Part shown: piece after piece, positions 41,157 to 50,695 of the stretch
How the letters are laid out: each line of letters begins with the position of its first letter
Position numbering within the stretch: the stretch's first letter is position 1
NCBI GenBank assembly: GCA_031425155.1
Contig: JANPIV010000035.1
Location: 62,001 to 126,000, forward strand
Length of the DNA stretch: 64,000 nucleotides
From: M3007 sp031425155
GTDB taxonomy: Bacteria > Bacteroidota > Bacteroidia > Chitinophagales > Saprospiraceae
Direction: 5' to 3'
Program-made: the position numbers and the translations under genes
Notes under the pieces: generated by a model
Told to the model about the DNA's origin: nothing
Database searches by the model: none
Seen by the model: the letters and a program-made list of their open reading frames with translations, nothing else

Positions 41157-44045
41157 ATGAACAGGACATTTTCTTTTGCTCGTTTTTACCGCCTTTTGGG
41201 GCTGGGCTTGTTGTTTTTTATTGGCATTTTTCCCGCTGCCTGGGCACAGGGATTTTTTACCACTACCAGTCATGGTTATCAAACCCATGACACCCGTTTT
41301 GAGATATTATCGGATGGCTATTTACTAAAGAACTCTTTCACCACATTGGCAGATGGCGCGTTCTTCTTTGGTAATTTGCACCTGAATAGTGCTGGTGAAG
41401 AAATCGCCTGGGATTCTATTGTTTTAGGGACTGGCGTTATGGGCCCTAGTTATATTTGGCTGCCAGACAACGATTTTCTGGAATTTTCCTACAGCCTGAG
41501 CGGCCTGAGTTTAAAAATACAGAAATTACACCCAGATGGCACCGTGGCCTGGGCCTATCCGCCTGCTTCGGTTTTGGATAAAGAATATATAGATGAGGCC
41601 AGGCAGAACACAGCGGGCGAAATCTTTTTGGCAAGCGTACAAGACAGTGCAGGGCCTGCTATCGGTGCCCAAAACTTCCTTTTACGCAAGTTTGACAATA
41701 CTGGCAATCTGCTGTGGACGCTATCGCGCCCACTGTACGATACTGTTTCTATAAGTTCAAATATCTTTCCTACCAACGATGGCGGCTGTATATATAACGG
41801 TTACCATTATTTCCCTAATAGCCCATTTATTGTTACCTTAAACAAGGTCTCTGCTACTGGTCAGATAGTCTGGGAAGATACTATTGATTTTTTTACTACA
41901 CATCTGCAAGAAAACGAACAAGGCGATATTTTCAGCTGTGAAAAACATGAAAATCCACAGCAACAGCACGATACTCTAAAATTAGAAAAACGCAATTCTG
42001 TGGGCGAAATCGTTTGGACGAAGAACCTCGAAGTACTTTTCCAAAGATTTATGCTCTATCCTATGTGGTTAACATTGGCAAATAATGGTAATGTATTAAT
42101 AATTGGTAGCGAATATGCAGATGACGGGCAAAATAAAATATTTCTTGCCAATTTTAGTACGGATGGTAATCTGCTTTGGAAAAGGTATTATCCATTGTTA
42201 TCCGTAAACAATGGAAGTGATATAGACATTACCGGGGCGATGGCCACCCCAGACAATGGGTTTATCATAGCTGGCTCATTACACGAAACTAGAGAAGTCT
42301 TCGTCCTAAAAATAGACGCCAATGGCAACATCTATCCCGGCCAAATCTCCGGCCAACTTGCTCTCGATGCCAACGTCAACTGCCTCAACGATTCCTCCGA
42401 ACAAGCCCTCGCCAACTGGAAAGTCCAACTGCTGAGTGATAATTATTCTTTATATACTACCACAGATAGCAGTGGCTACTACGAAATACAGGATGTACCC
42501 GGCGATGATTATTTGCTCTCTGCGGTCACTTCTTCCAACTTGTGGGAATCTTGCCTGGGCGAGGTTCCAGTCGCTATTCCTGATACCGGCTCGCTGGCCC
42601 TTGTGCAAGACCTGCCCATCCAAATCGTGGCCGATTGTCCTTTTATGACTATTGATATTGCCACGCCCGCGCTACGCCGCTGTTTTTCTAATAATTATAG
42701 TGTACATTATTGTAACAATGGCACGATTGCCGCCGATAGTGCTTCTGTGCAAATCATTCTCGATCCATTTTTGGATTTTACCACGGCTAGTATTCCTTAC
42801 ACCCAACAGGACGACACGCTGTGTTTCTCCCTCGGCTCGGTTCCTTCGCTCGAATGCGGCGATTTTAATTTTACTGTTACCGTAAATTGTGATTCCGCGC
42901 AACTCGGCCAAACCCTCTGCGTGAGTGCCCATATTTTCCCGGATAGCATTTGCCATCCATCGGCCAACTGGACGGGTGCGCTGCTCGAAGGTTCCGGCTT
43001 CTGTGCGGGCGATAGTGTGCGTTTTCAACTGCGCAATATCGGCGTGGCCCCCACCAGCAGCGGCCTGAATTTCATCATCGCCGACGATCATGTTATTATG
43101 CTCCAACAGCCCTTGCCTACCCTGCTGCCCAACGATATTCACAACGTGGTCCTTCCCGCCGATGGCTCCACCTGGCGGCTCTTGGCCGACCAGGAACCCA
43201 ACGCGCCAGGCATGGAAATGCCGTCCATTGGCGTGGAAGGCTGCGGTACCAGTGGGCCTCCAAACTGGGGTTTCTTCCTGCAATTTGCCAACCGCGATGG
43301 TAACCCTTTCACCGACAATGATTGCCGGGAAGTAGTTGGCTCCTACGACCCCAACGATAAACAAGCCTTCCCCATCGGTCTTGATAATCAGCATTTTATC
43401 GAACGAAACACGCCGCTTGACTACCAAATTCGTTTCCAGAATACCGGCACCGATACGGCTTTCACGGTCGTCGTCAAAGACACCCTTTCCGCCTGGCTCG
43501 ATCCGGCCACCGTGCGTCCCGGCGCGGCCAGTCACCCCTACACCTGGTCGCTTTCCGGCGCGGGCATCCTGACTTTTACTTTCGACCATATTCTCTTGCC
43601 CGACTCGAACGTAAATGAGGTTGCTTCCCACGGCTTTACCCAGTTCAGCATTGCCCAACGCCCGGACAATCCTTTCGGCGCAGTTGTAGAAAACCGGGCC
43701 GGTATTTACTTTGATTTTAATGCACCCATAATGACTAATACGGTCTGGCATACCATCAGTCCTGACTTCAAACCAACCCCTACGCACGAGCCAAAAGCAC
43801 CAGTCGCCACCCTGCAAGTCTGGCCAAATCCGGCTGATGAGGTGACGCGTATTTGGGCAGAGCGACATTTTAAAGCCGGGCAGCAAATAGTGTTACGTAA
43901 TATCTCGGGCAGCGTTGTACGGGAAATAGCCGTGCAGGGCCAAATCGTGGAGCTGCAACGGGCGGGCCTACCCAAGGGATTGTATTTTCTGGAGTGGCGG
44001 GATAAAAGCGGCGTGATTGGTGTAGGAAAGGTGGTGTGGGAATAA
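41157..44045 (+). CDS. Secreted T9SS type A protein with DUF7619-like domain
   Basis: The frame opens at TTG 41136; ATG 41157 (MNRTFSFARFYRLLGLGLLFFIG) begins a signal, 962 residues. The N-terminal 400 residues are repeated beta-rich segments (DGTVAWAYP, NGNIYPGQISG). A carboxypeptidase-like repeat (QALANWKVQLLSDNYSLYTTTDSSGYYEIQDVPG) and a region with YDPNDKQAFPIG, RNTPLDYQIRFQNTGTDTAFTVVVKDTL, DFNAPIMTNTVWH follow; that last part is typical of T9SS substrates in Bacteroidota. C-terminus TLQVWPNPADEVTRIWA...GLYFLEWRDKSGVIGVGKVVW is a type A sorting domain. Function unknown, surface or secreted. Confidence 0.85.
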   Translation: MNRTFSFARFYRLLGLGLLFFIGIFPAAWAQGFFTTTSHGYQTHDTRFEILSDGYLLKNSFTTLADGAFFFGNLHLNSAGEEIAWDSIVLGTGVMGPSYIWLPDNDFLEFSYSLSGLSLKIQKLHPDGTVAWAYPPASVLDKEYIDEARQNTAGEIFLASVQDSAGPAIGAQNFLLRKFDNTGNLLWTLSRPLYDTVSISSNIFPTNDGGCIYNGYHYFPNSPFIVTLNKVSATGQIVWEDTIDFFTTHLQENEQGDIFSCEKHENPQQQHDTLKLEKRNSVGEIVWTKNLEVLFQRFMLYPMWLTLANNGNVLIIGSEYADDGQNKIFLANFSTDGNLLWKRYYPLLSVNNGSDIDITGAMATPDNGFIIAGSLHETREVFVLKIDANGNIYPGQISGQLALDANVNCLNDSSEQALANWKVQLLSDNYSLYTTTDSSGYYEIQDVPGDDYLLSAVTSSNLWESCLGEVPVAIPDTGSLALVQDLPIQIVADCPFMTIDIATPALRRCFSNNYSVHYCNNGTIAADSASVQIILDPFLDFTTASIPYTQQDDTLCFSLGSVPSLECGDFNFTVTVNCDSAQLGQTLCVSAHIFPDSICHPSANWTGALLEGSGFCAGDSVRFQLRNIGVAPTSSGLNFIIADDHVIMLQQPLPTLLPNDIHNVVLPADGSTWRLLADQEPNAPGMEMPSIGVEGCGTSGPPNWGFFLQFANRDGNPFTDNDCREVVGSYDPNDKQAFPIGLDNQHFIERNTPLDYQIRFQNTGTDTAFTVVVKDTLSAWLDPATVRPGAASHPYTWSLSGAGILTFTFDHILLPDSNVNEVASHGFTQFSIAQRPDNPFGAVVENRAGIYFDFNAPIMTNTVWHTISPDFKPTPTHEPKAPVATLQVWPNPADEVTRIWAERHFKAGQQIVLRNISGSVVREIAVQGQIVELQRAGLPKGLYFLEWRDKSGVIGVGKVVWE

Positions 44046-44093
44046 ACAACGGGCGGTTCAAGGTTGATATTTGGGAAAATGCTGTCCAACCGC

Positions 44094-45125
44094 CTACCCT
44101 ACCCGCCGCACATCCACCTCCGCATCCAGTGGAGTACCTTCCAGAATATGCTCCGCAAAATGGGCCGCCCAAAACGGAGCCAGCAACGCGCCTTTGGTGC
44201 CCAAACCATTGAAAATACCCACTCTTGGCAGTGCTGGGTGCCAGCCCAGGAAAGGTCGCCGGTCTTTCACCGTGGGCCGCACACCTGCTACATGGCCGAC
44301 TACCTCGAAGGGCACCGCCAGCATAGAACGCAGGTTTTGCAGCAACAAATCGCCTTCGCCTGCGCTGGGATGCAGGTCGGGAAAATACCATTGGTAGGAA
44401 GCACCCGCCCAGAAAAGACCATCGCCAAGCGGCACCAGCAAAGTCGTTTTTTTGAGCATTTCATGAAGTTCGGCAACTGGCAGAGTCTCGCTAAAACGGA
44501 TCAGCAGGGCTTCGCCTTTGGCCACCCGCCAGGGCAGATGCGACCACAGGGGATGATCGGCACTGCGGTAACCATCGCAAAAAATGACTCGGTCGTATGT
44601 GGTGGCCAGTTGTTCAATCTCTTGATAATCAATGTTTTTTTCGATAAAAAAACCGTCTTTTTTAAGTTGCTCGCGAAAAGCCGATAACAAAGGCACGAAC
44701 GTCACCCGGGCCGCTTGCCGGATCAGGCCGAAGCGAAAACCGGGCGGTATGAACGCCTGCCAGGCTCCGCCATCCGGCAATTCGCGCAAAAAATCCACGT
44801 AGGCTGACTGGCCACAGCGCAGCGACCAATCGTTGGCCTCTTCCGCTGTGGCCAGCAGCCGCACGATGGGTTGTTCATGCCAGATGGATACGCCGAGTGC
44901 CTGCTCCAATGCCTGATAAGTCGCCCGCGCCACCGGAAAAAACTCGTCGAAAAGCCATGATTTCACGTAGCGTTTGCCGGTCACTGGATTGATAATACCG
45001 GCAGCCACCGTCGAAGCACTACCCGGCAGATCACCATCGGCAATGGTCACCTCGACGCCACGCTGACGCAGGGTCCAGGCCAGCAAAGTGCCCGCAATGC
45101 CCTGACCGATGATAAAAATCTTCAT
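44094..45125 (-). CDS. FAD-dependent oxidoreductase (DAO-like)
   Basis: The open frame begins at 45194; ATG 45125 (MKIFIIGQGIAGTLLAWTLRQRGV) puts the Rossmann motif G-x-G-x-x-G at residues 8-13, 343 residues. Next ADGDLPGSASTVAAGIINPVTGKRY and, near the end, HVAGVRPTVKDRRPFLGWHP and NGLGTKGALLAP are DAO-family marks seen in MnmC-C-like proteins. The substrate amine is not clear. Simple GGAGACAGG repeats lie just upstream of the start. It converges with the T9SS gene. Confidence 0.85.
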   Translation of the reverse strand: MKIFIIGQGIAGTLLAWTLRQRGVEVTIADGDLPGSASTVAAGIINPVTGKRYVKSWLFDEFFPVARATYQALEQALGVSIWHEQPIVRLLATAEEANDWSLRCGQSAYVDFLRELPDGGAWQAFIPPGFRFGLIRQAARVTFVPLLSAFREQLKKDGFFIEKNIDYQEIEQLATTYDRVIFCDGYRSADHPLWSHLPWRVAKGEALLIRFSETLPVAELHEMLKKTTLLVPLGDGLFWAGASYQWYFPDLHPSAGEGDLLLQNLRSMLAVPFEVVGHVAGVRPTVKDRRPFLGWHPALPRVGIFNGLGTKGALLAPFWAAHFAEHILEGTPLDAEVDVRRVG

Positions 45126-45206
45126 GGATATTAGGAGACAGGAGTTAGGGGGCAGGAGACAGGAAAAAGGATGGTTAGGAGAATCTGAATACACTACAAT
45201 TTTTTT

Positions 45207-45281
45207 GAGGAGGCGAGGATTCGATCAAAGTACTTGATAATCAGGTTATTGATCCAATACTCGCCTCCTCAAATCCTCAAA
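45207..45281. repeat. Interspersed palindromic repeat, copy C
   Basis: Perfect 11-bp arms GAGGAGGCGAG (45207-45217) and CTCGCCTCCTC (45260-45270). The interior (TTCGATCAAAGTACTTGATA, ATCAGG) aligns with the reverse complement of copy A. Confidence 0.8.
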
Positions 45282-45292
45282 CTTAATTGTGC

Positions 45293-46393
45293 TTAAAGCG
45301 GTTTGCCTTCCGACAAAGTTTTTAAAGCCGCTTCTACGGACTGTCGGCTGAGATCATCAGGAGCTTGTTTTTGTGCCAGTTTGGCTTGCTCGAGGGCCTT
45401 TTTCAGATCGCCGGTAGCGGAATAGCCGCGCATCAGGCCAGCATGGGTTGGCCAGGCTTCGCCATTTTTTTTATAGTTCAATTGAAAAATTTCCATGGCC
45501 TTCGCCGGATTTTTATCGGCAATAAGTTGGCGGCCATATTGGTGCATCTCCATAGGCGTTGCCTTGTCAAACGCGGTATCCATGATTTTATCGGCTTCTG
45601 TGCCCCGGTTCAGTTTACGCAATATATCGGCTTTCAGGCGCAGATTAGTAAAAGAGGCATTGCCGCCAATGGCATCGTTGGCCCAGGTCAGGGCTTCTTC
45701 CAGGTTATAATTATGTTGCAAATAATAGTCCGCCGCCGCATTCAGGTTTTCATCATAAAAGCCAACGCTGCTCTGCATTTCCTGGTGCATGGCGGCCATC
45801 ACGGTTTTCGGGACGTCTATCCCAACGCTGAACGGGATGCGCCATTTTTCCCAAACCAACGCGATGACGCTGCCGTTTTCGGTCTGGTCAGCAAATTCGT
45901 AGGCCAGCCATTCGCGACTTTGGGGCAGGTTTTTCTGCTGGCGCACCGTCACGCGCAGCACATCTTCGCCGGGGTTGTAAAAATAACTGCCCCAGGCTCC
46001 GCTGTTTTTGGAAAAAATCAGGGTACATGAATCGGGATATACCGCGATGAAAAAACCGTATTTGCCCGCTGCCAAAGGTTTGCCTGCTATCGTCACGTCG
46101 GTGCTGAATTCCATAATGGTATTTTCGTTGGCACCGGCCCGCCACGGCGATTCTTTGGCGGTGCCAAAGCCGAGATTCTGGAAGCCATAGTGGGCAATAT
46201 TCGTTCCCCAGATTTTCCCCTCGCGCCCTTTCACCCGTGGCGCATCCCAATGGATAATCATATCAGTTACCCCAATACGTTGCGAAATACTGCTTTTGAT
46301 ATTGCCGCCGCTGGCGGGTAAAGAGGTCATCACCTGGGCCTGCGCAGTGAGACCGATCAGCAAAAAAATGGAAAGAACAAGGAGGTGTTTCAT
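45293..46393 (-). CDS. DUF2911 domain exported protein with C-terminal TPR
   Basis: 366 residues with signal peptide (MKHLLVLSIFLLIGLTAQAQ). DUF2911 pattern: SSISQRIGVTDMIIHWDAPRVKGREGKIWG, WRAGANENTIMEFSTDV, GKYGFFIAVYPDSCTLIFSKNSGAWGSYFYNPGEDVLRV. The C-terminal third has TPR-like helices (AADYYLQHNYNLEEALTWANDA...GLMRGYSATGDLKKALEQAKLA). Periplasmic, function unknown. It is on the same strand as the FG-GAP lipoprotein gene, 187 bp away. Confidence 0.9.
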   Translation of the reverse strand: MKHLLVLSIFLLIGLTAQAQVMTSLPASGGNIKSSISQRIGVTDMIIHWDAPRVKGREGKIWGTNIAHYGFQNLGFGTAKESPWRAGANENTIMEFSTDVTIAGKPLAAGKYGFFIAVYPDSCTLIFSKNSGAWGSYFYNPGEDVLRVTVRQQKNLPQSREWLAYEFADQTENGSVIALVWEKWRIPFSVGIDVPKTVMAAMHQEMQSSVGFYDENLNAAADYYLQHNYNLEEALTWANDAIGGNASFTNLRLKADILRKLNRGTEADKIMDTAFDKATPMEMHQYGRQLIADKNPAKAMEIFQLNYKKNGEAWPTHAGLMRGYSATGDLKKALEQAKLAQKQAPDDLSRQSVEAALKTLSEGKPL

Positions 46394-46580
46394 CGTTATT
46401 TTTTTTAGTACATGAATAATGGGGAATGTCCGCCATACGTATGGGAAAGGGGAAATTTTTGGTTAAAAGGCTGTTTAAAGTATGTCAACGACTGTTTTCA
46501 CCTACTGCATACGCTTAACGTGCCGCTCGCGCAGGGTTCCACCCTGTGTGGCCTATCCGACGGGCTATGCCCGCAAAAAA

Positions 46581-49500
46581 CTACTGCCAATGCTTACCCA
46601 CAACCGTTTTAATTACTTCCAATGGCCCATTATTCCGCGCCACCAGTACCCTCAGCGACCCCGCACCCGGCAGTACCGCCAAATCGCGCACACTGCCTGA
46701 CAAACGTAAACCCGTTGCGCTCACCGGCAAAGATTGGAAACCGCCATGTCCGTCGCCACGCAACAGCGTCCCATAAGTCCCCAGGCAGGTACCGACTTCC
46801 GGTTTGCAACGTTCCTGATTGCCCGCCAGCAGAATATCCGCCTGCCCATCGCCGGTAAAATCGGCGACGGCGATGGCAAATACCGGCGTTTGCTGGGCGG
46901 CCCACGGCAAGGAAGCCAACTCAAATTTACCGCCGCCTTTATTCCACATCACGCTGGTTTTCAGCAAGTAAGCGTCTTTTCTAATCGCACCTGCCAATTG
47001 CTGCGGGGTGAAAACATCACTGATGGTCTGCGATTGATAGTCGCTGAATTTCAGGTATTTCTTTTTCAACATGGGCAGTTGTTTCACCAGATCGTTGCGT
47101 CCGACCAGCGGGTATGACTGGTCGCCATTGTACTGACAAAGCATGGTTTCGCTGCGGCCATTTTGATCAAAATCGCTGACGAACAACGAAAGCGGCTGCT
47201 CGGCGAAGGCTTTAAAACGGGAGTTCTCGCCCCAATTGCCCAGTACAAAATCCAGGTCGCCATCACCGTCCAGATCGGCGGACGTGAGGCAGTTCCACCA
47301 GCCGTTGGAGCTGGGCAGAGCCGCAGCTTCGCGAAGTTTACCACTTTCATTGATAAAGATCCGTACGGGTTCCCATTCGCCTACCACCACCAGATCGGGG
47401 TCGCGGTCGCCGTCCACATCGGCCCAGGCCGCATCGGTGACCATGCCCAACTGCTGCAAAGCCGGATATTGTTGCAAAGCGGGCTGGAAATGGGCATGAC
47501 CGTCGTTGAGCAAAATAAACGAAGTGGGCGGCTGCCCGTAGTTACCCGGCACCAGCCGCATTCCGACAAAAAGATCAAGATCGCCGTCGCCATCCACATC
47601 GGCGGGGCGAGCGCAGGCGGTAGCGAAAGGCTTGCCGGTGGGCAGGCTCGTGGCAGAACGGGTGAAATGGCCCCGTCCGTCATTGAGATACAAGCGATCC
47701 TGTAAGGCCGCCTCGCCGGGTTCAAATTCATTGCTGCCGCTGCCTACGTACAAGTCCATATCCCGGTCATTATCCGCGTCAAAGAAAACAGCAGTGACAT
47801 CTTCGCCCGCTTTATCCCGTTCAAAATCAGGCTGTTGCGTTGGCGAAAAACCGCCGCTGGCATTTTGCAAAAATAATTTTCCGGCCTGCCCGGCTGCACC
47901 ACCGGCGTAAAAGTCGGCCCGGCCATCCCCATTCACATCGGCTACTGCCAGTTCCGGGCCTTCGGCAGAATACATCCGAAAGAGCAAAGGCTCCCGGTCA
48001 AAATCAGAAAAATCGCGCTCCACATGCTGGAAACCGGGTGCTTTCTCAGCGGCAAATATGGGCGTTGGGCTTGTCTTTTTAGGGTTGGCTGGTGGTTGGA
48101 TAGCATCACTTTCCCGTATTTCCAGCGTTTGATTCGCGGGTACATGTTGGCCGCGCCAGATTTTACCCGAAGGGAAAATTACTTCCACGCTATCGGCGGT
48201 CGCGTGTTGACCCAAGCCAAAATGCAACTGGTAATCCACACAGGATTCAAAGCCACGCATGGGAGCCAGTTCCTGAAAAAGGGTCTGATTACCCAGATGT
48301 ACCATGGCTTTTGCACCTACCGAAAAGGTGTTGCCGTTCGCGCCTTGCAGTTTGATTTTCAGCCAGTTAGCCTGTCCATTTGTTTCATTTCGATAAATAA
48401 AACAGGGCATATCCACATTGTTGACCACCAGATCGAGGTCGCCGTCATTGTCCAGATCGGCGTACGCGGAACCATTGGAAAAAGATGGTTGACCCAGGCC
48501 CCAGGCAGTAGCCACGTTTTCAAATTCCAGTTCGCCCGTGCCTTTATTTTTAAAAAGATAATTGGGTAACGGCTGCGAGGGCATGGCATCAATCAGTTTT
48601 TTGATGCCCGCACCGGGATTTTCGCGCAGCAGCTTGGATACGACACTGGGATCGGAATAAAAGTTGAGGTAGTCCTGATCGAGCAGGTCTTTACCGATGC
48701 CATTGGCGACAAAAATATCCTTCCAACCGTCATTATCGAAGTCGGCGAGCAGGGCACCCCAGCTCCAGTCTGTGGCCCATGTACCCGCCTGGCGACCCAC
48801 TTCGGAGAAGGTGCCATCGCCATTATTGCGTTGCAGCACATTCCGGCCAAATTGCCGATGGTAGCCCATTTGCAGTGCATTCTGATAAGTATTCCAGTTA
48901 TCAAAAGCGGCTTTGGTCTTGTAACGCTTTTCATCGGGCGGCGTCATTTCGGTGACAAAAATCTCCGGGAAACCATCGTTGTTCAAGTCGGCCATGTCTG
49001 CCCCCATCGAGCCTTTACTGATCTCCGGGATGCTTTTTTCCAGGATTTCCTCGAAAGTGCCATCGCCACGGTTGTGGTATAAATAATCGCGCTCGAAAAA
49101 ATCATTGGAAATGAACAGGTCCGGCCAGCCATCCTGGTCATAGTCGCCCACCGTGACGCCGAGACCGAAACCAATGGCCGAGGAGTAAATGCCGGAGGAG
49201 GAGGAGACGTCCAAAAAGTGCGTTCTGTCATTTCTCAGCAACCGATTTCCACCATCCGGGTCAGCTAACTGCCGCTGACCGGGGCGGTAGTCGTAGCCAC
49301 CTACGCTGCGCAGGGAATTATTTAGCAAATAACAATCGAGGTCACCATCGCGGTCATAATCAAAGAAAGCGGAGTGGGTGCTGAGGCCCGTGTAGTCGAG
49401 GCCCCAAACTTTGGCTTCTTCGCGGAAAGTGGGCAGCCCCGCAGAACCATTATTAATAAACAACTCATTATATCGCCGTTCGCCGCCCGGCGCACCGGAT

Positions 49501-49913
49501 TTGCAGATATAAATATCCAGCCAGCCATCGCCATTTACGTCGGCAAGGGCAACTCCGGCAGTCCAGACGTTTTTGGTAGTCAGACCAGCGGCTTCGGTGA
49601 CGTCTTCAAATTGAAAGTTGCCACGATTCAGGTAAAGGCGGTTGGAGACCATGTTGCCGCAGAAAAACAGGTCGGGCAGCCCGTCGTTGTTCACATCACC
49701 GACGGCCACCCCACCGCCATTGTAGAAATTGCGGAACAGGTAGCAGTTGAAAGTATCCGAGTAGGGCAGGTCGTTGCGGAACTGAACGCCTGTTTGTTCG
49801 GCGGATAAAAGCGTGAAGCGTTGGCTGGCAGTCACCGATTTTGGAGCCGTTTTGCCGCAGGCAAACAGCAAAAGTATTAGTAGGGAGCACCAACCGAGGG
49901 ATCGAAAAGACAT
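46581..49913 (-). CDS. Large FG-GAP/VCBS lipoprotein with ASPIC/UnbV domain (CRTAC1-like)
   Basis: 1110 residues. Lipoprotein signal MSFRSLGWCSLLILLLFACG. It has many FG-GAP calcium-binding blades of the D-x-N/D-x-D-G-x-x-D form: DVNNDGLPDLFFCGN, DVNGDGWLDIYICKSG, DYDQDGWPDLFISND, DFDNDGWKDIFVANG, DLDNDGDLDLVVNN, and repeated forms after residue 650 (DVNGDGRADFYAGG). An ASPIC/UnbV segment near 540-615 (TFSVGAKAMVHLG, FGLGQHATADSVEVIFPSG) splits the propeller halves. Such proteins often stand next to SusC/SusD in Bacteroidota, as here. A -7 box (TACCTTTG) sits 5 nt before its ATG. Surface binding is the inferred role. Confidence 0.92.
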   Translation of the reverse strand: MSFRSLGWCSLLILLLFACGKTAPKSVTASQRFTLLSAEQTGVQFRNDLPYSDTFNCYLFRNFYNGGGVAVGDVNNDGLPDLFFCGNMVSNRLYLNRGNFQFEDVTEAAGLTTKNVWTAGVALADVNGDGWLDIYICKSGAPGGERRYNELFINNGSAGLPTFREEAKVWGLDYTGLSTHSAFFDYDRDGDLDCYLLNNSLRSVGGYDYRPGQRQLADPDGGNRLLRNDRTHFLDVSSSSGIYSSAIGFGLGVTVGDYDQDGWPDLFISNDFFERDYLYHNRGDGTFEEILEKSIPEISKGSMGADMADLNNDGFPEIFVTEMTPPDEKRYKTKAAFDNWNTYQNALQMGYHRQFGRNVLQRNNGDGTFSEVGRQAGTWATDWSWGALLADFDNDGWKDIFVANGIGKDLLDQDYLNFYSDPSVVSKLLRENPGAGIKKLIDAMPSQPLPNYLFKNKGTGELEFENVATAWGLGQPSFSNGSAYADLDNDGDLDLVVNNVDMPCFIYRNETNGQANWLKIKLQGANGNTFSVGAKAMVHLGNQTLFQELAPMRGFESCVDYQLHFGLGQHATADSVEVIFPSGKIWRGQHVPANQTLEIRESDAIQPPANPKKTSPTPIFAAEKAPGFQHVERDFSDFDREPLLFRMYSAEGPELAVADVNGDGRADFYAGGAAGQAGKLFLQNASGGFSPTQQPDFERDKAGEDVTAVFFDADNDRDMDLYVGSGSNEFEPGEAALQDRLYLNDGRGHFTRSATSLPTGKPFATACARPADVDGDGDLDLFVGMRLVPGNYGQPPTSFILLNDGHAHFQPALQQYPALQQLGMVTDAAWADVDGDRDPDLVVVGEWEPVRIFINESGKLREAAALPSSNGWWNCLTSADLDGDGDLDFVLGNWGENSRFKAFAEQPLSLFVSDFDQNGRSETMLCQYNGDQSYPLVGRNDLVKQLPMLKKKYLKFSDYQSQTISDVFTPQQLAGAIRKDAYLLKTSVMWNKGGGKFELASLPWAAQQTPVFAIAVADFTGDGQADILLAGNQERCKPEVGTCLGTYGTLLRGDGHGGFQSLPVSATGLRLSGSVRDLAVLPGAGSLRVLVARNNGPLEVIKTVVGKHWQ

Positions 49914-49918
49914 AGTGT

Positions 49919-49926
49919 CAAAGGTA
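49919..49926 (-). promoter_or_regulatory. -7 box TACCTTTG directly before the FG-GAP gene
   Basis: The minus strand reads TACCTTTG, 5 nt, then ATG, so a transcript would have almost no leader. It would be an internal promoter, since the upstream gene ends 28 bp away. Confidence 0.45.
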
Positions 49927-49940
49927 GAAATAGCGGTTGG

Positions 49941-50552
49941 CTATTTTGCCGGTTTTTCCCAGACCGGGCGCGGTCCGGTGGGCTGGCCGACAGAGGGATT
50001 AACTTTGGGTTGCACCGAAATATCGGTGATGTCCACGCGTAGTCGTCGCTCATCGAGGATACGCATAGTAATTTCACGGTTGCCATTCACTTTGGCCCAA
50101 AATGGTCGGCCTTTGTCGTTGCGTTGTTTGATAAAACCGGGGCCGTACCATTTTTCCAGGATGGCTAAGGCGTCGGGTACCAGATTTTCAGCATAGTATT
50201 CTTTGTTCCAGGGGGCCCAGGTTTGGTAGTTCATCCAGACTTTCATGTTGTAAATTTTATCGTCATTAAAGTCGGGATAGAAATTCACGTCAATGGGCTG
50301 GCGATAGCCTGGCATGACGTAGAGTACTGAGGTGTTCTCCGCGCCATTGGTGACCAGGCCTTGTTGGTTCATTTCATGACAATGGACATAAAATTCTGAG
50401 CGGGGCATGCCGAAATACAGACCCATAAAGATGCTATCGTGGCGGATGCCGCTGGCCAACTCCTGCTGACGCAGGGTGGCGTAGTCCTTTTCACAGGCCA
50501 GGATAGTGGTCATTGATAACGCGAAAACGAAGATAAAAAAACGAAGATTCAT
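49941..50552 (-). CDS. Small lipoprotein of the SusC/SusD locus
   Basis: The frame opens at 50657; ATG 50552 (MNLRFFIFVFALSMTTILACEKDY) gives a lipoprotein of 203 residues. The mature part has GIRHDSIFMGLYFGMPRSEFYVHCHEMN and YPDFNDDKIYNMKVWMNYQTW, a mixed fold. Family not recognised. It lies between SusD and the FG-GAP lipoprotein on the same strand, so it is likely part of the same surface complex. A terminator precedes it, so read-through or an internal promoter is needed. Confidence 0.7.
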   Translation of the reverse strand: MNLRFFIFVFALSMTTILACEKDYATLRQQELASGIRHDSIFMGLYFGMPRSEFYVHCHEMNQQGLVTNGAENTSVLYVMPGYRQPIDVNFYPDFNDDKIYNMKVWMNYQTWAPWNKEYYAENLVPDALAILEKWYGPGFIKQRNDKGRPFWAKVNGNREITMRILDERRLRVDITDISVQPKVNPSVGQPTGPRPVWEKPAK

Positions 50553-50581
50553 CTTGATTGAATTTTGTTTTGAACCACAAA

Positions 50582-50611
50582 GAAAAAGAGCAAGCGGGAA
50601 ATCCCGCTTGC
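50582..50611 (-). terminator. Terminator after susD-like gene (minus strand)
   Basis: Perfect 10-bp arms GCAAGCGGGA (50590-50599) and TCCCGCTTGC (50602-50611). On the minus strand the hairpin is followed by CTCTTTTTCTTT. Confidence 0.75.
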
Positions 50612-50695
50612 CCTTTCTTACAAAATCAGGTAGAATGGATGAGAGTGGCCCTAACAATGCGAAATGTGATGTTAAGGTACTATCAGCCAGAACTA

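Noticed and set aside
42672..43886. 404-codon minus-strand open frame inside the T9SS gene
   Set aside because: The plus-strand gene has signal peptide and T9SS tail; the reverse frame shows no domain.
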